The notes beneath the pieces are model-generated. The model did no database searches and had not been told where the DNA came from. It saw only the letters and a program-made list of their open reading frames with translations. 64,000 nucleotides of DNA from positions 2,899,612-2,963,611 of the forward strand of contig NZ_AP022834.1 in the NCBI RefSeq assembly GCF_013394385.1. Direction: 5' to 3'. Positions 26,440 to 35,108 of this stretch are shown here, piece after piece. A program made the translations under genes and the position numbers. The first letter of the stretch is position 1. The number at the start of each line of letters is the position of its first letter. The stretch comes from Kocuria sp. TGY1127_2. Lineage in GTDB: Bacteria > Actinomycetota > Actinomycetes > Actinomycetales > Micrococcaceae.

Positions 26440-27660
26440 TCAGGAGTTCAGACGCCGGATGGCCAACTCCGCGAGCAAGCGCGAGCAGTCGTCCAGTACC
26501 GAATCGTCATAGGTTGCGTGGGGTGAGTGATTGAACGCGGCGGTTTCCGGGTCTTTGTCCGGATCCACGGCAGCGACGAAAGCAAAAGCGCCCGGGATGC
26601 GTTCGAGGATCTTGGAGAAATCCTCCGCGGCGCCGACCGGTTTCGCCAGTTCTGACCACCGGCCGGGGAAGGCGTCCTCGGTGACCTTCGAGAGAAAGTC
26701 CGTCTCTTCGTCGTGGTTGGTTGTGACCGGGTACAGCTTCTTGGTCTCGATCTCGCACGTGGTTCCGTGGGCGGAGGCGATGCCCTCGAAGAGCCGGACG
26801 AGATTCTGGATGAGGCGCTCACGAGTTGTGGTGTCGAAGGCTCGCAACGTGAATTTCGCGGTTGCGTGATCGGGAATCACGTTGGCCGCCGAACCTCCGA
26901 CCAGGCTTCCGCAGGTCACGACCACCGGATTGAAAACATCGAACTCCCGGGTGACCAGAACGTGGGACTGAGTCACCATCTCCGCGGCCACCGGGACCGG
27001 GTCCAATGCTTTGTGAGGTGCGGAGCCGTGACCGCCCACTCCGTGCACGCGAACGATGATCGTGTCCGAGGAAGCCATCAGGGCTCCCTGTTTGGAGGTG
27101 ATGGTTCCTTGGGCATATTGCGCGGACCACACGTGCAAGCCATATGCGTGATCCGGCAGGCGCCCTGCCGATTCGAGGAGCCCTTCGTCGATCAGATGTT
27201 GCGCGCCGTCCCAGCCTTCTTCGCCGGGTTGAAGGAAGAAGACGACGTCGCCGGCAAGCTCCTGCCGGACGGCGTGCAATGCCCGGGCAGCACCGATGAT
27301 GCCGGCCATATGCATATCGTGCCCGCAACCGTGCATGGCTCCATTGGTCGAAGCCCAGGTCAGACCCGTCTCCTCCGTTACGGGAAGAGCATCCATGTCG
27401 GCGCGCAGCAACACGGTCGGTCGTTTCTCGAGCGGCGTTTTCGCTCCCGCGCCTCCCCGCAGAACCGCCGTGAAACCGGAAACCTGGCGGGCATCCGTGA
27501 TTTCCATTCCCAGCGACTCGAATTCCTGGCGAACCCGGGCGTTGGTCTGCGGCAAGTGGAGACCGGGCTCGGGGATCTGGTGCAGTTCCCTGCGCAGAGA
27601 GATGATCTCCGCTTCGTTACTCGCGATGATGGCGGCGATCTGTTCGGACAAGGAAGACAT
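26440..27660 (-). CDS. M20 family amidohydrolase (hippurate hydrolase-like)
   Basis: A 406-residue metallo-aminoacylase. ELHQIPEPGLHLPQT at the N terminus, the metal motif MHGCGHDMHMAG, LQPGEEGWDGAQHL and a C-terminal HSPHATYDD identify the M20D/AbgB-HipO group that removes acyl groups from amino acids (hippurate, IAA-amino acids, N-acetyl amino acids). The dimerisation insert lies at about residues 190-300. The start at 27660 is the first ATG preceding the conserved part; AAAGGA lies 14 bases away. It is followed by an MHS transporter, and a long hairpin separates it from the ring-cleavage operon. Confidence 0.87.
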   Translation of the reverse strand: MSSLSEQIAAIIASNEAEIISLRRELHQIPEPGLHLPQTNARVRQEFESLGMEITDARQVSGFTAVLRGGAGAKTPLEKRPTVLLRADMDALPVTEETGLTWASTNGAMHGCGHDMHMAGIIGAARALHAVRQELAGDVVFFLQPGEEGWDGAQHLIDEGLLESAGRLPDHAYGLHVWSAQYAQGTITSKQGALMASSDTIIVRVHGVGGHGSAPHKALDPVPVAAEMVTQSHVLVTREFDVFNPVVVTCGSLVGGSAANVIPDHATAKFTLRAFDTTTRERLIQNLVRLFEGIASAHGTTCEIETKKLYPVTTNHDEETDFLSKVTEDAFPGRWSELAKPVGAAEDFSKILERIPGAFAFVAAVDPDKDPETAAFNHSPHATYDDSVLDDCSRLLAELAIRRLNS

Positions 27661-27694
27661 GATGTGGCGAAATTCCTTTCGTCGGTGGAGGAAC

Positions 27695-27737
27695 ACCATA
27701 TGAGCCGCCGGTTTTTGTGATCGGCGACTCATATGGT
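27695..27737. promoter_or_regulatory. Long inverted repeat between the dioxygenase and M20 genes
   Basis: ACCATATGAG (27695-27704) and CTCATATGGT (27728-27737) are perfect 10-bp arms, with an inner GCCG/CGGC pairing and an 11-base loop. It lies 35 bp upstream of the M20 start and 105 bp after the dioxygenase stop. It could be the operon's terminator or an operator for the M20/MHS unit. Confidence 0.55.
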
Positions 27738-27841
27738 CGTGTTCCAGGCTACTCCCGCCGCGTTTCCAACTGTCATCGAACCGCTTAACAGGGCGCAAGC
27801 CAGGCCCGCCACGGCTTTTCTTCCTCGGCACCGTACCGTGG

Positions 27842-28867
27842 TCAGTCCGTATAGACCTCCTTGACCTCTTCATGCTTGATGCCGTCCATCGCTTCGCGGT
27901 CGATCTGTTCCTGATTCTCGACATCAGGGGTTCCGTGGGTGTGGAAAGTAGGCACGGTCTTCATACCCCATGCTTGACCCTTGGCCCGTTCGGTTTCCGT
28001 CCACTCGACAACCGGCCAGTCGGGGTCGAGAATCAGACGCGCTCCGGCGTTGGCCAATTCGATGCGGTTGCCGCCGGGCTCCCACACGTACAGGAAGAAC
28101 GTCTGGTTGATGGCGTGCTTGTACGGGCCGTATTCGATGAAGATACCGTTCTCCAGGAAGATATCCGCGGCTTTCAGGATGTCCTCGCGGGTATCCGGAG
28201 CGAAGGCAAGGTGGTGGAATCGACCGCGCTCGCCCGTCCAGTCTTCGGAATAGACCACGTCGTAGGACTTCTGATGGAATCTGAACCACCAGGCACCGTA
28301 TCCGCCGGAATCCAGCCGGACTCGTTCTGATTCGCGGGCCTTCATGACGTCGCGCCAGAATTCCCCGGCGGCGTTGACGTCCTTGGCGAGATAGTTGATG
28401 TGGTCCAGGCGCCGTGCGTTGACTCCTCGACCTGGGAAGGCGGAAGCCTGGTTCTTGAGCGCAGGCTGGTCCTCGATGTCCGGGACGTAATGCTCGGTCT
28501 CGTAGTAGATGGCCATGAGGTGTCCGTCCGGATCCTCGAATTCGTAAGAAGGCCCCACCCCGGCCTCAGGCTCCTTCCATCCGTGCCCCAAACCTGTGGC
28601 TTCGATCGCCGCGACGCGGCGTTCGAGGGCTTCCGGGCTCGTTGCCCTGTAGAGGGTTCTGCCGACACCGTTCGTGCTGGACGAGGTGAGCTTGATCGTG
28701 TAGTTCTCGTATTCGTCCCAACATCTCAGATACGCGGAGTCACCGATGCGGGCGATCACGCGCATCGCCAGCAGCTCCCGGAAGAACCAGAGGCTCTCCT
28801 CAAATTTGGGTGTCAACAGTTCGACGGCTCCCACGTGTGAGAGGTCGAAGTTCTCCATCTCGGCCAT
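27842..28867 (-). CDS. VOC-family extradiol ring-cleavage dioxygenase
   Basis: A 341-residue type I extradiol dioxygenase with two VOC repeats (about 8-125 and 152-280). The iron ligands are visible: His156 (LDHINYL), His219 or His218 (FHHLAF) and Glu270 (NRIEL), with Tyr260 and His251 in acid-base positions as in homoprotocatechuate 2,3-dioxygenase. It is the last gene of an operon with all enzymes from pyrone dicarboxylate to pyruvate, so its substrate should be protocatechuate, gallate or a methylated gallate. The usual enzyme for this step is the unrelated LigAB/GalA class. AGGAAGGA precedes the ATG. Confidence 0.88.
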   Translation of the reverse strand: MAEMENFDLSHVGAVELLTPKFEESLWFFRELLAMRVIARIGDSAYLRCWDEYENYTIKLTSSSTNGVGRTLYRATSPEALERRVAAIEATGLGHGWKEPEAGVGPSYEFEDPDGHLMAIYYETEHYVPDIEDQPALKNQASAFPGRGVNARRLDHINYLAKDVNAAGEFWRDVMKARESERVRLDSGGYGAWWFRFHQKSYDVVYSEDWTGERGRFHHLAFAPDTREDILKAADIFLENGIFIEYGPYKHAINQTFFLYVWEPGGNRIELANAGARLILDPDWPVVEWTETERAKGQAWGMKTVPTFHTHGTPDVENQEQIDREAMDGIKHEEVKEVYTD

Positions 28868-28892
28868 GAGATGTCCTTCCTCTTGCCGGCAG

Positions 28893-29576
28893 TCAGTCCA
28901 GGTACGTCAGCCCGGCCGCCTCTAGCGGCTCGCGCATGGAATAGAGGTCAAGTCCCAGTGTTCCTTCCCGGAACTTCTGGCGCTTGGCCTCTTCCCGGTC
29001 TTCTCGCTCTTGGGCTGCACGGACCACCTGTTTCACACGGTCCTTCGGGACAACGACCACGCCGTCGTGGTCGGCAGCCACCACGTCGCCCGGATGAATG
29101 AGCGCATTCGCGCACACGACGGGAACGTTGACGGAGCCGAGTGTCGCCTTGATGGTTCCTTTGGAGTGGATCGCTCGGGCAAAGACCGGGAAGTCCATCT
29201 CTTCGAGTTCTCTGGTGTCCCGGCAGCCGCCGTCGATGACGAGGCCCTTGGCACCCTGGGCGCGCATCGACGTCGCCAGCAGCTCCCCGAAGAATCCGTC
29301 TTCGCTCTCGGTCGTGCAACCGGCGACGACAATATCCCCTTCCTGCACCTGTTCCGCGGCAACGTGCAGCATCCAGTTGTCGCCCGGCTGAAGCAGGACC
29401 GTCACTGCCGGTCCGCACAACTTCGCCGAGGGGTAAATGGGCCGAATATAAGGGCGCAGGAGTCCCACGCGCCCCATGGCCTCGTGGATCGTGGGTACTT
29501 CGAACGCGCTGAGCGCTTCGACATCCTTCGCGTCGGGACGCTCAATAGCGGTGTGGACGACTCCGAGATCAAACAT
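28893..29576 (-). CDS. ligK: 4-carboxy-4-hydroxy-2-oxoadipate aldolase
   Basis: A 227-residue RraA/HMG-CHA aldolase-family protein. VPTIHEAMGRVGLL, GDNWMLHVAAE and the divalent-metal segment VIDGGCRDTRELEEMDFPVF match LigK/GalC enzymes, which split 4-carboxy-4-hydroxy-2-oxoadipate into pyruvate and oxaloacetate. The Arg of GGCRDT and the following Asp hold substrate and metal. Its ATG overlaps the stop of the hydratase gene by 8 bp, indicating coupled translation, and the dioxygenase gene follows after 25 bp. Confidence 0.92.
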   Translation of the reverse strand: MFDLGVVHTAIERPDAKDVEALSAFEVPTIHEAMGRVGLLRPYIRPIYPSAKLCGPAVTVLLQPGDNWMLHVAAEQVQEGDIVVAGCTTESEDGFFGELLATSMRAQGAKGLVIDGGCRDTRELEEMDFPVFARAIHSKGTIKATLGSVNVPVVCANALIHPGDVVAADHDGVVVVPKDRVKQVVRAAQEREDREEAKRQKFREGTLGLDLYSMREPLEAAGLTYLD

Positions 29577-30621
29577 GGGGCACTTTCCCTTTCTCTTCCA
29601 TTGCGGTGTTCTGACCGATGCGGCGGTCCAACCTCTTGTAGACCTTCCGAACATTGCGTTCGTAGATGTCTGCACGTTCCTCATCGTTCAACGGTGCCGC
29701 TGCAATGTAGCGAGCCGTATCGTCGAAGTAATGACCCGTTTCGGGATCCACGCCTCGTACGGCTCCGATCATTTCCGAGGCGAACAGGACATTCTGACGC
29801 GGAATAACGGAGAGAAGCTCATCGATACCGGGCTGGTGATAGACACAGGTGTCAAAGAAGACGTTGTTCAGCAAGTGCTCGTTCACAGTCGGTTTTTCGA
29901 GTGATTGCGCCAACCCTCGGAAACGACCCCAGTGGTAAGGGGCCGCTCCACCGCCGTGAGGAATAACGAGTTTCAGTTCGGGGAATTGAGAAAACAGATC
30001 GCCCTGGATCAGTTGCATCACGGCCGTGGTGTCAGCGTTGAGGTAGTGGGCGCCCGTGGTGTGGAACGCAGGATTGATCGACGTCGAGACGTGAATCATT
30101 GCGGGCAGTTCGTGTTCGATCAATTTCTCGTAGATCGGGAACCATGATTCGTCCGTGAGCGGCGGTGAGGTCCAATGTCCACCCGACGGGTCCGGGCTGA
30201 GGTTAACCGCGACGATGTCGTGCTCTTCCACGCATCGATCGATTTCCTCCACACATGTTGTGGGGTCGACTCCGGGCGATTGGGGCAGCATCGTAGCAGG
30301 AGCGAAACGCTCGGGGTAGAGTCTTGCGACTCGCGCGCAGAGGTCGTTGCAGATGCGCGCCCAGACGGAGGAGGTCTCGAAGTCTCCGATGTGATGCGCC
30401 ATGAAGGAGGCCCTGGGCGAGAAGACCGTCAGATCGATTCCCCGCTCGTTCATGAGGCGAAGTTGGTTGCCCTCGATGCTTTCGCGGATCTCTTCGTCAG
30501 AGATCGAAGGGCCACCCGGATCGGGCTCCGGACCGCCGTCGAGCGCGGCGATCTGTTGTTCTCTCCACTGCCCCAGAGCCGCGGGGGCTGTCGTGTAGTG
30601 GCCGTGGCAATCGATGATCAT
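29569..30621 (-). CDS. ligJ: 4-oxalomesaconate hydratase
   Basis: A 350-residue amidohydrolase-superfamily hydratase. MIIDCHGHYTTAP at the start, DLTVFSPRASFMAHHIGDF, NPAFHTTGAHYLNADTT, PHGGGAAPYHWGRF and NNVFFDTCVYHQPG follow LigJ of sphingomonads almost block for block. It adds water to 4-oxalomesaconate to give 4-carboxy-4-hydroxy-2-oxoadipate. The ATG at 30621 overlaps the stop of the tautomerase gene (ATGA), and its own stop overlaps the aldolase start. Confidence 0.95.
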   Translation of the reverse strand: MIIDCHGHYTTAPAALGQWREQQIAALDGGPEPDPGGPSISDEEIRESIEGNQLRLMNERGIDLTVFSPRASFMAHHIGDFETSSVWARICNDLCARVARLYPERFAPATMLPQSPGVDPTTCVEEIDRCVEEHDIVAVNLSPDPSGGHWTSPPLTDESWFPIYEKLIEHELPAMIHVSTSINPAFHTTGAHYLNADTTAVMQLIQGDLFSQFPELKLVIPHGGGAAPYHWGRFRGLAQSLEKPTVNEHLLNNVFFDTCVYHQPGIDELLSVIPRQNVLFASEMIGAVRGVDPETGHYFDDTARYIAAAPLNDEERADIYERNVRKVYKRLDRRIGQNTAMEEKGKVPHV

Positions 30622-31805
30622 GATGTTCTCTCTTCCGTTTGCGATTGTCCGTCTGCGGGATTCCACACAGCCTGGGGTACGTATACGTGCCCGGACATCA
30701 GCAGGCGAGCTGTCCGGGTAATGCCTGCACGCTGCACATGGCCGTTTTCGGAAAGCTCCAAGTCAACGAGGAATTCGCCGCTGGGATGCTCGATCGATAA
30801 AACGCGTTCAAGCCCATCACCGGGTGTCGCCAGTCCGCTGACCACACTTCCGTCCATGCATGCGGCCGTCGCAACGGTCACCGCTGCCAGAACGCCTATG
30901 GACTCATGAGCCACGTGAGGTATGAAGCACCTCGTGGACAACGCACCTCCATTGCGGGGTTCCGCGATGAGTGTCATCTTGGGGTAGCTCTTGTCCCGCA
31001 CGTCTCCCAAGCCCATGCGCTCTGCGCTCTTCAATCGCAGCTCTTCAAGGAGGGCTTTCAAGGCGGCGTCCTCATTGAGCTCAGTCGGGTCCTCGTAACC
31101 TGACCGCGCCACGTCGCCTGCACGGATGAGGACCATGGGTTGGCCGTTGTCGATCATGGTCGTCTCGAGTTCCTGTCCGGAGTCCAAAACGACGGTGTCG
31201 CGCTCGTTCCCCGTGGGCAGGAGCGCCGATGCCACCGAACCTTCGGTGTCGCGGAACATGATCTCGATCGGGGAGGCAGTTCCACCGACTCCGTCGATCG
31301 CGGTATCGCCTTCGTACGCGACCTCGAAGTTCTGACGGTTTTCGTCCTCGGTCCGTGGGGTATGGACGGTGATCTCGGCGACCAATCCGGTATTGAGGGT
31401 TCGAACTACCGCGGTCGTCGTCTCGTCCGCGGGTGTGATGAGGCCAGTTTCCAGCGCATAGGGAACCACAGCCGAGAGCATATTTCCGCAGTTCGCGGTG
31501 GTCTGAACCCCCGTATTGCCTGGTTGGAGCTGCGCGAAGGTGAAGTCGAGGTCCACCCCATCCTCGTGAGAGGCGCTCACGATCCCGACCTTGCTCGTCA
31601 GGGGGTGTCCCCCGCCGATACCGTCCACTTGAAGGGGATGGGGGCTGCCCATCACGGCTGCGAGTACCCGGTCCCTAAGTTCTCGCTCGGTAGGGAGATC
31701 GGGTGCATAGAAGAACGGTCCGCGTGACGTGCCACCACGCATGAACAGTGTGGGGATGACCGTCTGGGAACCGGAGACCGGCTTGGACACGTTGGCAATG
31801 GTCAC
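30618..31805 (-). CDS. ligU: 4-oxalomesaconate tautomerase (PrpF family)
   Basis: A 395-residue PrpF-family isomerase with a diaminopimelate-epimerase-like fold. FMRGGTSRGPFFYAPDLP, GIGGGHPLTSKVGIV and TTANCGNMLSAVVPYALE are the conserved blocks of LigU/GalD, which convert the keto and enol or double-bond isomers of 4-oxalomesaconate before hydration. Cys in ANCGN is the usual catalytic-site residue in PrpF relatives. The GTG start has GAGGAG 8 bases upstream and overlaps the MFS stop (GTGA). Confidence 0.92.
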   Translation of the reverse strand: MTIANVSKPVSGSQTVIPTLFMRGGTSRGPFFYAPDLPTERELRDRVLAAVMGSPHPLQVDGIGGGHPLTSKVGIVSASHEDGVDLDFTFAQLQPGNTGVQTTANCGNMLSAVVPYALETGLITPADETTTAVVRTLNTGLVAEITVHTPRTEDENRQNFEVAYEGDTAIDGVGGTASPIEIMFRDTEGSVASALLPTGNERDTVVLDSGQELETTMIDNGQPMVLIRAGDVARSGYEDPTELNEDAALKALLEELRLKSAERMGLGDVRDKSYPKMTLIAEPRNGGALSTRCFIPHVAHESIGVLAAVTVATAACMDGSVVSGLATPGDGLERVLSIEHPSGEFLVDLELSENGHVQRAGITRTARLLMSGHVYVPQAVWNPADGQSQTEERTS

Positions 31806-33163
31806 AGTGATAACTCCTCACTAGTCGTTTCCGGTTGGTCAGTAGGTCGAACCCGAGTCTTTCGGCCGAACAGGGCCAAAACAATCGCTCCGAAAATCCA
31901 TGTTCCGGCGATGAAGAAGAAAACGGAGGAGTACCCCGAGGACCCGTAGATTGCTGCAATGATCAAAGGCCCGAGTGCGTTCGAGAGCCGCCCTATCCCG
32001 TATGAGATGCCAGTTCCCAACGAACGAGTCCGGGTATCGAAGAGTTCGGGAGAGTAGGCGTACGCAAATGATGTGTATCCGCGTTCGAACATATTCACCA
32101 GGAATCCGAAGACGACGATCATGATTGGGTTGAAGGTCAAGCCGTACAGCAGCCCGCACAGACCGATGACGACGCCGAAGATCACAAGCAACCATTTGCG
32201 CTCGAATTTGTCGGTGATCAGTGCCGCCAGCAGGGAGCCGAGGGGCGCGCCGATAGTCGTCAGCGCGACGTAGAATATTGACTTTTCGACCCGGAATCCT
32301 TGGTCTGCAAGCAAAGTCGGGGCCCAACTGGAATAGCCGAAGAACCCAACGGTCTGCGTGATCCACAGGATGGACAAAACGAGCAGGGGCCCGATGTATC
32401 GCTTACGGAACAGCGTTCGAAGAGGGGTGTTCTCCGAGCGCCTCACTTCCTCTTGCGGCGGGGCCGGATCAGGTATGGATACGCCGGTTGCCGCTACCTG
32501 TTCCTCCATGCGCCGCAGGACGTCTTCTGCTTTTGTCAGCTTGCCTTTGCTCTCGAGCCAGGTCGGGGATTCCACGAGAGCCTTGAAGCCGAAAATGAGA
32601 ATGGCACCGAGTGAACCCCACAGATAAACCAACCGCCAGCTGGAATCGCTCAACGGAACCACGAAGCTCGCAATAAATGTGGTCACGGGCGTTCCACAGA
32701 TTCCGATGACCATCGCGTATGCCAGGTACCGCCCGCGGACTTTGGCCGGGAATACCTCGTTGACGTAGATGACGGCGATGACCGTCATGGCTGACAATCC
32801 GGCCGAGGTGAGGAACCTGAGGACGGCCATTGAAGTGAAGTCCCAAGCCGCAGCCGTCAACAGGGAAAACACCGAGAACCACACCGTAGTACTGATCAAC
32901 GCAAACTTGCGTCCCCATTTGTCAGCCAACCAACCGCCGACCAGCGATCCCAGGAACATGCCGACGAAGGCGATTGAGGTTATATAGCCGACCTGGGGCA
33001 CCGACAGCCCCCAAACCCGTCTGAGCTCAGGTGCCGTGGCAGCGAAGGTATTGATGTCGGCGAACTCGAAAAAGTATGCAACCGCGATCAGAGCGATCAT
33101 GGTCTTGTGGAACCGGGAGACGGGTAGTCGGTTGATCCGGTGGATCGAATTTGCTGTCTGCAT
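31802..33163 (-). CDS. MFS transporter in the aromatic-acid operon
   Basis: A 453-residue major facilitator. EFADINTFAATAPELRRVWGL in helix 1, GGWLADKWGRKFAL after helix 2 and VNEVFPAKVRGRYLA resemble sugar-porter/AAHS-like carriers of organic acids. The position inside the lig operon (its ATG overlaps the ligI stop by 1 bp and its stop overlaps ligU) makes uptake of the aromatic acid or of pyrone dicarboxylate the likely job. GAGGACTG precedes the ATG at 33163; longer upstream reading lacks a good site. Confidence 0.87.
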   Translation of the reverse strand: MQTANSIHRINRLPVSRFHKTMIALIAVAYFFEFADINTFAATAPELRRVWGLSVPQVGYITSIAFVGMFLGSLVGGWLADKWGRKFALISTTVWFSVFSLLTAAAWDFTSMAVLRFLTSAGLSAMTVIAVIYVNEVFPAKVRGRYLAYAMVIGICGTPVTTFIASFVVPLSDSSWRLVYLWGSLGAILIFGFKALVESPTWLESKGKLTKAEDVLRRMEEQVAATGVSIPDPAPPQEEVRRSENTPLRTLFRKRYIGPLLVLSILWITQTVGFFGYSSWAPTLLADQGFRVEKSIFYVALTTIGAPLGSLLAALITDKFERKWLLVIFGVVIGLCGLLYGLTFNPIMIVVFGFLVNMFERGYTSFAYAYSPELFDTRTRSLGTGISYGIGRLSNALGPLIIAAIYGSSGYSSVFFFIAGTWIFGAIVLALFGRKTRVRPTDQPETTSEELSL

Positions 33164-34095
33164 CAGTCCTCGTTTCCGAGGACATTGTCCGCCCAGTAGA
33201 GGTTTCTCGGGTTGTCGACCAACAAGGCTTGCTGGGATCGACCCGTTCCTGCAATCAGAGGAATGTAATTGAGGAGCACGGCGTCGTCCGGCATGTGCGT
33301 TTTCAGGTTGGGATGGGGCCAATCGGTCCCCCACAGGACTCTCTGTGGGAACTCGTCAATGACTCGTCGCGCGAAGGGCACGACGTCGGTGTAGATCTGC
33401 TCTGCACCGTCTCGGGCGAAAGGCCCCTCCGCGGATAGGCGTTCGGGACAACTCACCTTGACCCAGGAACCGGTTCTGTCGACGAAACTCAAGAATTTTT
33501 CGAATTCGGAAGACTTGTCTCCTGCGGAGACCTCGGGCCTTCCCATGTGGTCGATGACCAGAGGTACGTCGATCTTCTCCAGCAGCGACTCGATATCCGG
33601 CAGCGAATCCGGCTCAAAGTACACCACGATATGCCAGCCGAATTCTTTGATCTTCGAGGCGACAGTCACCAGGTCATCGGATGGATCCTTGGCGACCAGT
33701 CGCTTGAGGAAATTGAACCTCACACCGCGGATTCCGCGTTCATGCATCATTGCGAGGTTCTGCTGAGTGATTTCGGGCCCCACCGTGGCTACGCCACGGG
33801 CAGTGTCTCCGAAGAATTCGAGCGCATCGAGCAACGCCGAGTTGTCACGGCCGTGGCAGGTCGCTTGGACGATCACGTTCCGCGAAAGCTCGAGTTTCTC
33901 CCGCAGTCGTTGAAGGTCCCGCTTCCCCGCATCGCACGGCGTGTACTTCCGTTCGGGTGCATAGGGGAACTCTGCCGCTGGGCCGAATACGTGACAATGA
34001 GCGTCCACCGCGCCGGGCGGCATCACGAAGGTCGGATTGCTGGGGTTGGGTTCCCAGTCAAGCCAGCCCGGAGTTTTGGTAAAGGTTTCAGGCAT
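33163..34095 (-). CDS. ligI: 2-pyrone-4,6-dicarboxylate hydrolase
   Basis: A 310-residue amidohydrolase-superfamily lactonase. VDAHCHVFGPAAEFPYAP, RNVIVQATCHGRDN, GVRGVRFNFLKRLV, IDHMGRP and the metal-independent catalytic end WGTDWPHPN match LigI through their whole length. It opens 2-pyrone-4,6-dicarboxylate to 4-oxalomesaconate. It is the first gene of the operon. AGGAGGT lies 8 bases before the ATG, and an ATTGTnnACAAT palindrome lies about 80 bp upstream, shared with the divergent GntR gene. Confidence 0.96.
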   Translation of the reverse strand: MPETFTKTPGWLDWEPNPSNPTFVMPPGAVDAHCHVFGPAAEFPYAPERKYTPCDAGKRDLQRLREKLELSRNVIVQATCHGRDNSALLDALEFFGDTARGVATVGPEITQQNLAMMHERGIRGVRFNFLKRLVAKDPSDDLVTVASKIKEFGWHIVVYFEPDSLPDIESLLEKIDVPLVIDHMGRPEVSAGDKSSEFEKFLSFVDRTGSWVKVSCPERLSAEGPFARDGAEQIYTDVVPFARRVIDEFPQRVLWGTDWPHPNLKTHMPDDAVLLNYIPLIAGTGRSQQALLVDNPRNLYWADNVLGNED

Positions 34096-34161
34096 CTGAG
34101 CTGACCTCCTTGTCATGGGGATTACCCCGCAGATGCGATGTGGATTACATGAGCGTACATC

Positions 34162-34182
34162 GTAAACCTTATTGTTTACAAT
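34162..34182. promoter_or_regulatory. GntR-type operator between ligI and its regulator
   Basis: Two overlapping inverted repeats: GTAAAC-cttatt-GTTTAC (34162-34179) and ATTGT-TT-ACAAT (34171-34182). The second form matches the TTGTnnACAA style of FCD-type GntR sites and recurs before the AAHS transporter gene at 34986. Confidence 0.65.
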
Positions 34183-34257
34183 TCTGCAAACGATTGCGCG
34201 ATGCACGCGGTAGACTGGAACGATCTGAGAGATTGTGTGACCAGAAGGAGAGCCGCC

Positions 34258-34953
34258 TTGCCGGAGGACAGCTCAGCTGTGACAAAAACGAAATATGCCC
34301 CAGGAAGCACAGGACGCACCCATTCCACCTCAGCCCCACAGCTGGTCAGCCTGCTACGAGAGGCGATCATCTCCGGCCAGCTGGTTCCCAACCAGCGGCT
34401 TGTCGAAGCCGATTTGTCCGAAGAATATGGTGCTTCACGCGGCAATGTTCGCATCGCCCTGTCCGAGCTGAGCGTGGAGGGCTTGATCGAGCGTGTTCAG
34501 AATCGAGGGGCCCGAGTACGAGCCGTGTCAGTCAACGAAGCCGTCGAAATCACCGAGGTTCGCGGCGCGATCGAGGCCATGTGCGCCAGGAAGGCCGCCG
34601 AAAAGGCGACCAGTGAGAACATCTGCGAACTGCGCTCCATTGCGGAACGGATGACCCAGGCGGTCGAGACGGGACATCTCAACGAATATTCTCAGTGCAA
34701 TAAAGAACTCCACGCGCTGATCATGGACATGAGTGGGCAGCGGACCGCCGCCGAGACCATCAAACGGCTACGCGGCCAAGCTGTGAGATACCAATTCAGA
34801 CTCTCGAACCACCCGGGCCGCCCGAGCACATCCTTGCCTCAGCACCTTGCGATCATCGAGGGCATATGCAGCCATGACCCCGACGCCGCCTCACTGGCGA
34901 TGAGTCGTCATCTCGACAGCGTCGCGGAGGCCATCAGGGCCACCGATATCTGA
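34258..34953 (+). CDS. GntR-family regulator (FCD/FadR type)
   Basis: A 231-residue regulator. The winged helix at about residues 22-85 contains LVSLLREAIISGQLVPNQRL and SRGNVRIALSELSVEGLIER. The C-terminal FCD domain (about 95-225) has the metal-binding His residues in ELHALIMDM, PQHLAIIEGI and SRHLDSV. The TTG at 34258 has AAGGAG 7 bases upstream; an in-frame ATG 57 bases earlier has none. Divergence from ligI plus matching palindromes in front of both transport and catabolic units suggest it represses the pathway until a pathway acid binds. Confidence 0.88.
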   Translation: MPEDSSAVTKTKYAPGSTGRTHSTSAPQLVSLLREAIISGQLVPNQRLVEADLSEEYGASRGNVRIALSELSVEGLIERVQNRGARVRAVSVNEAVEITEVRGAIEAMCARKAAEKATSENICELRSIAERMTQAVETGHLNEYSQCNKELHALIMDMSGQRTAAETIKRLRGQAVRYQFRLSNHPGRPSTSLPQHLAIIEGICSHDPDAASLAMSRHLDSVAEAIRATDI

Positions 34954-34985
34954 ACTCGCCCACGGGTGTTCGCATAGTTAACTAA

Positions 34986-34997
34986 ATTGTTGACAAT
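34986..34997 (+). promoter_or_regulatory. Second GntR-type operator overlapping a TTGACA -35 element
   Basis: ATTGT-TG-ACAAT, the same spacing as the site at 34171. TTGACA (34990-34995) inside it would be a good -35 hexamer; the matching -10 is poor (near 35013). It is 112 bp upstream of the AAHS transporter gene. Confidence 0.6.
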
Positions 34998-35108
34998 ATG
35001 TATGTGTCCTGATTCACTGATCCTCGATGCGAACCTCTGGCGAGCCACGTGAGAGGACTCGTATCCCCAGGGCCTCAAGGAGGAGGCTCATGTATTGAAG
35101 GGGATCTC

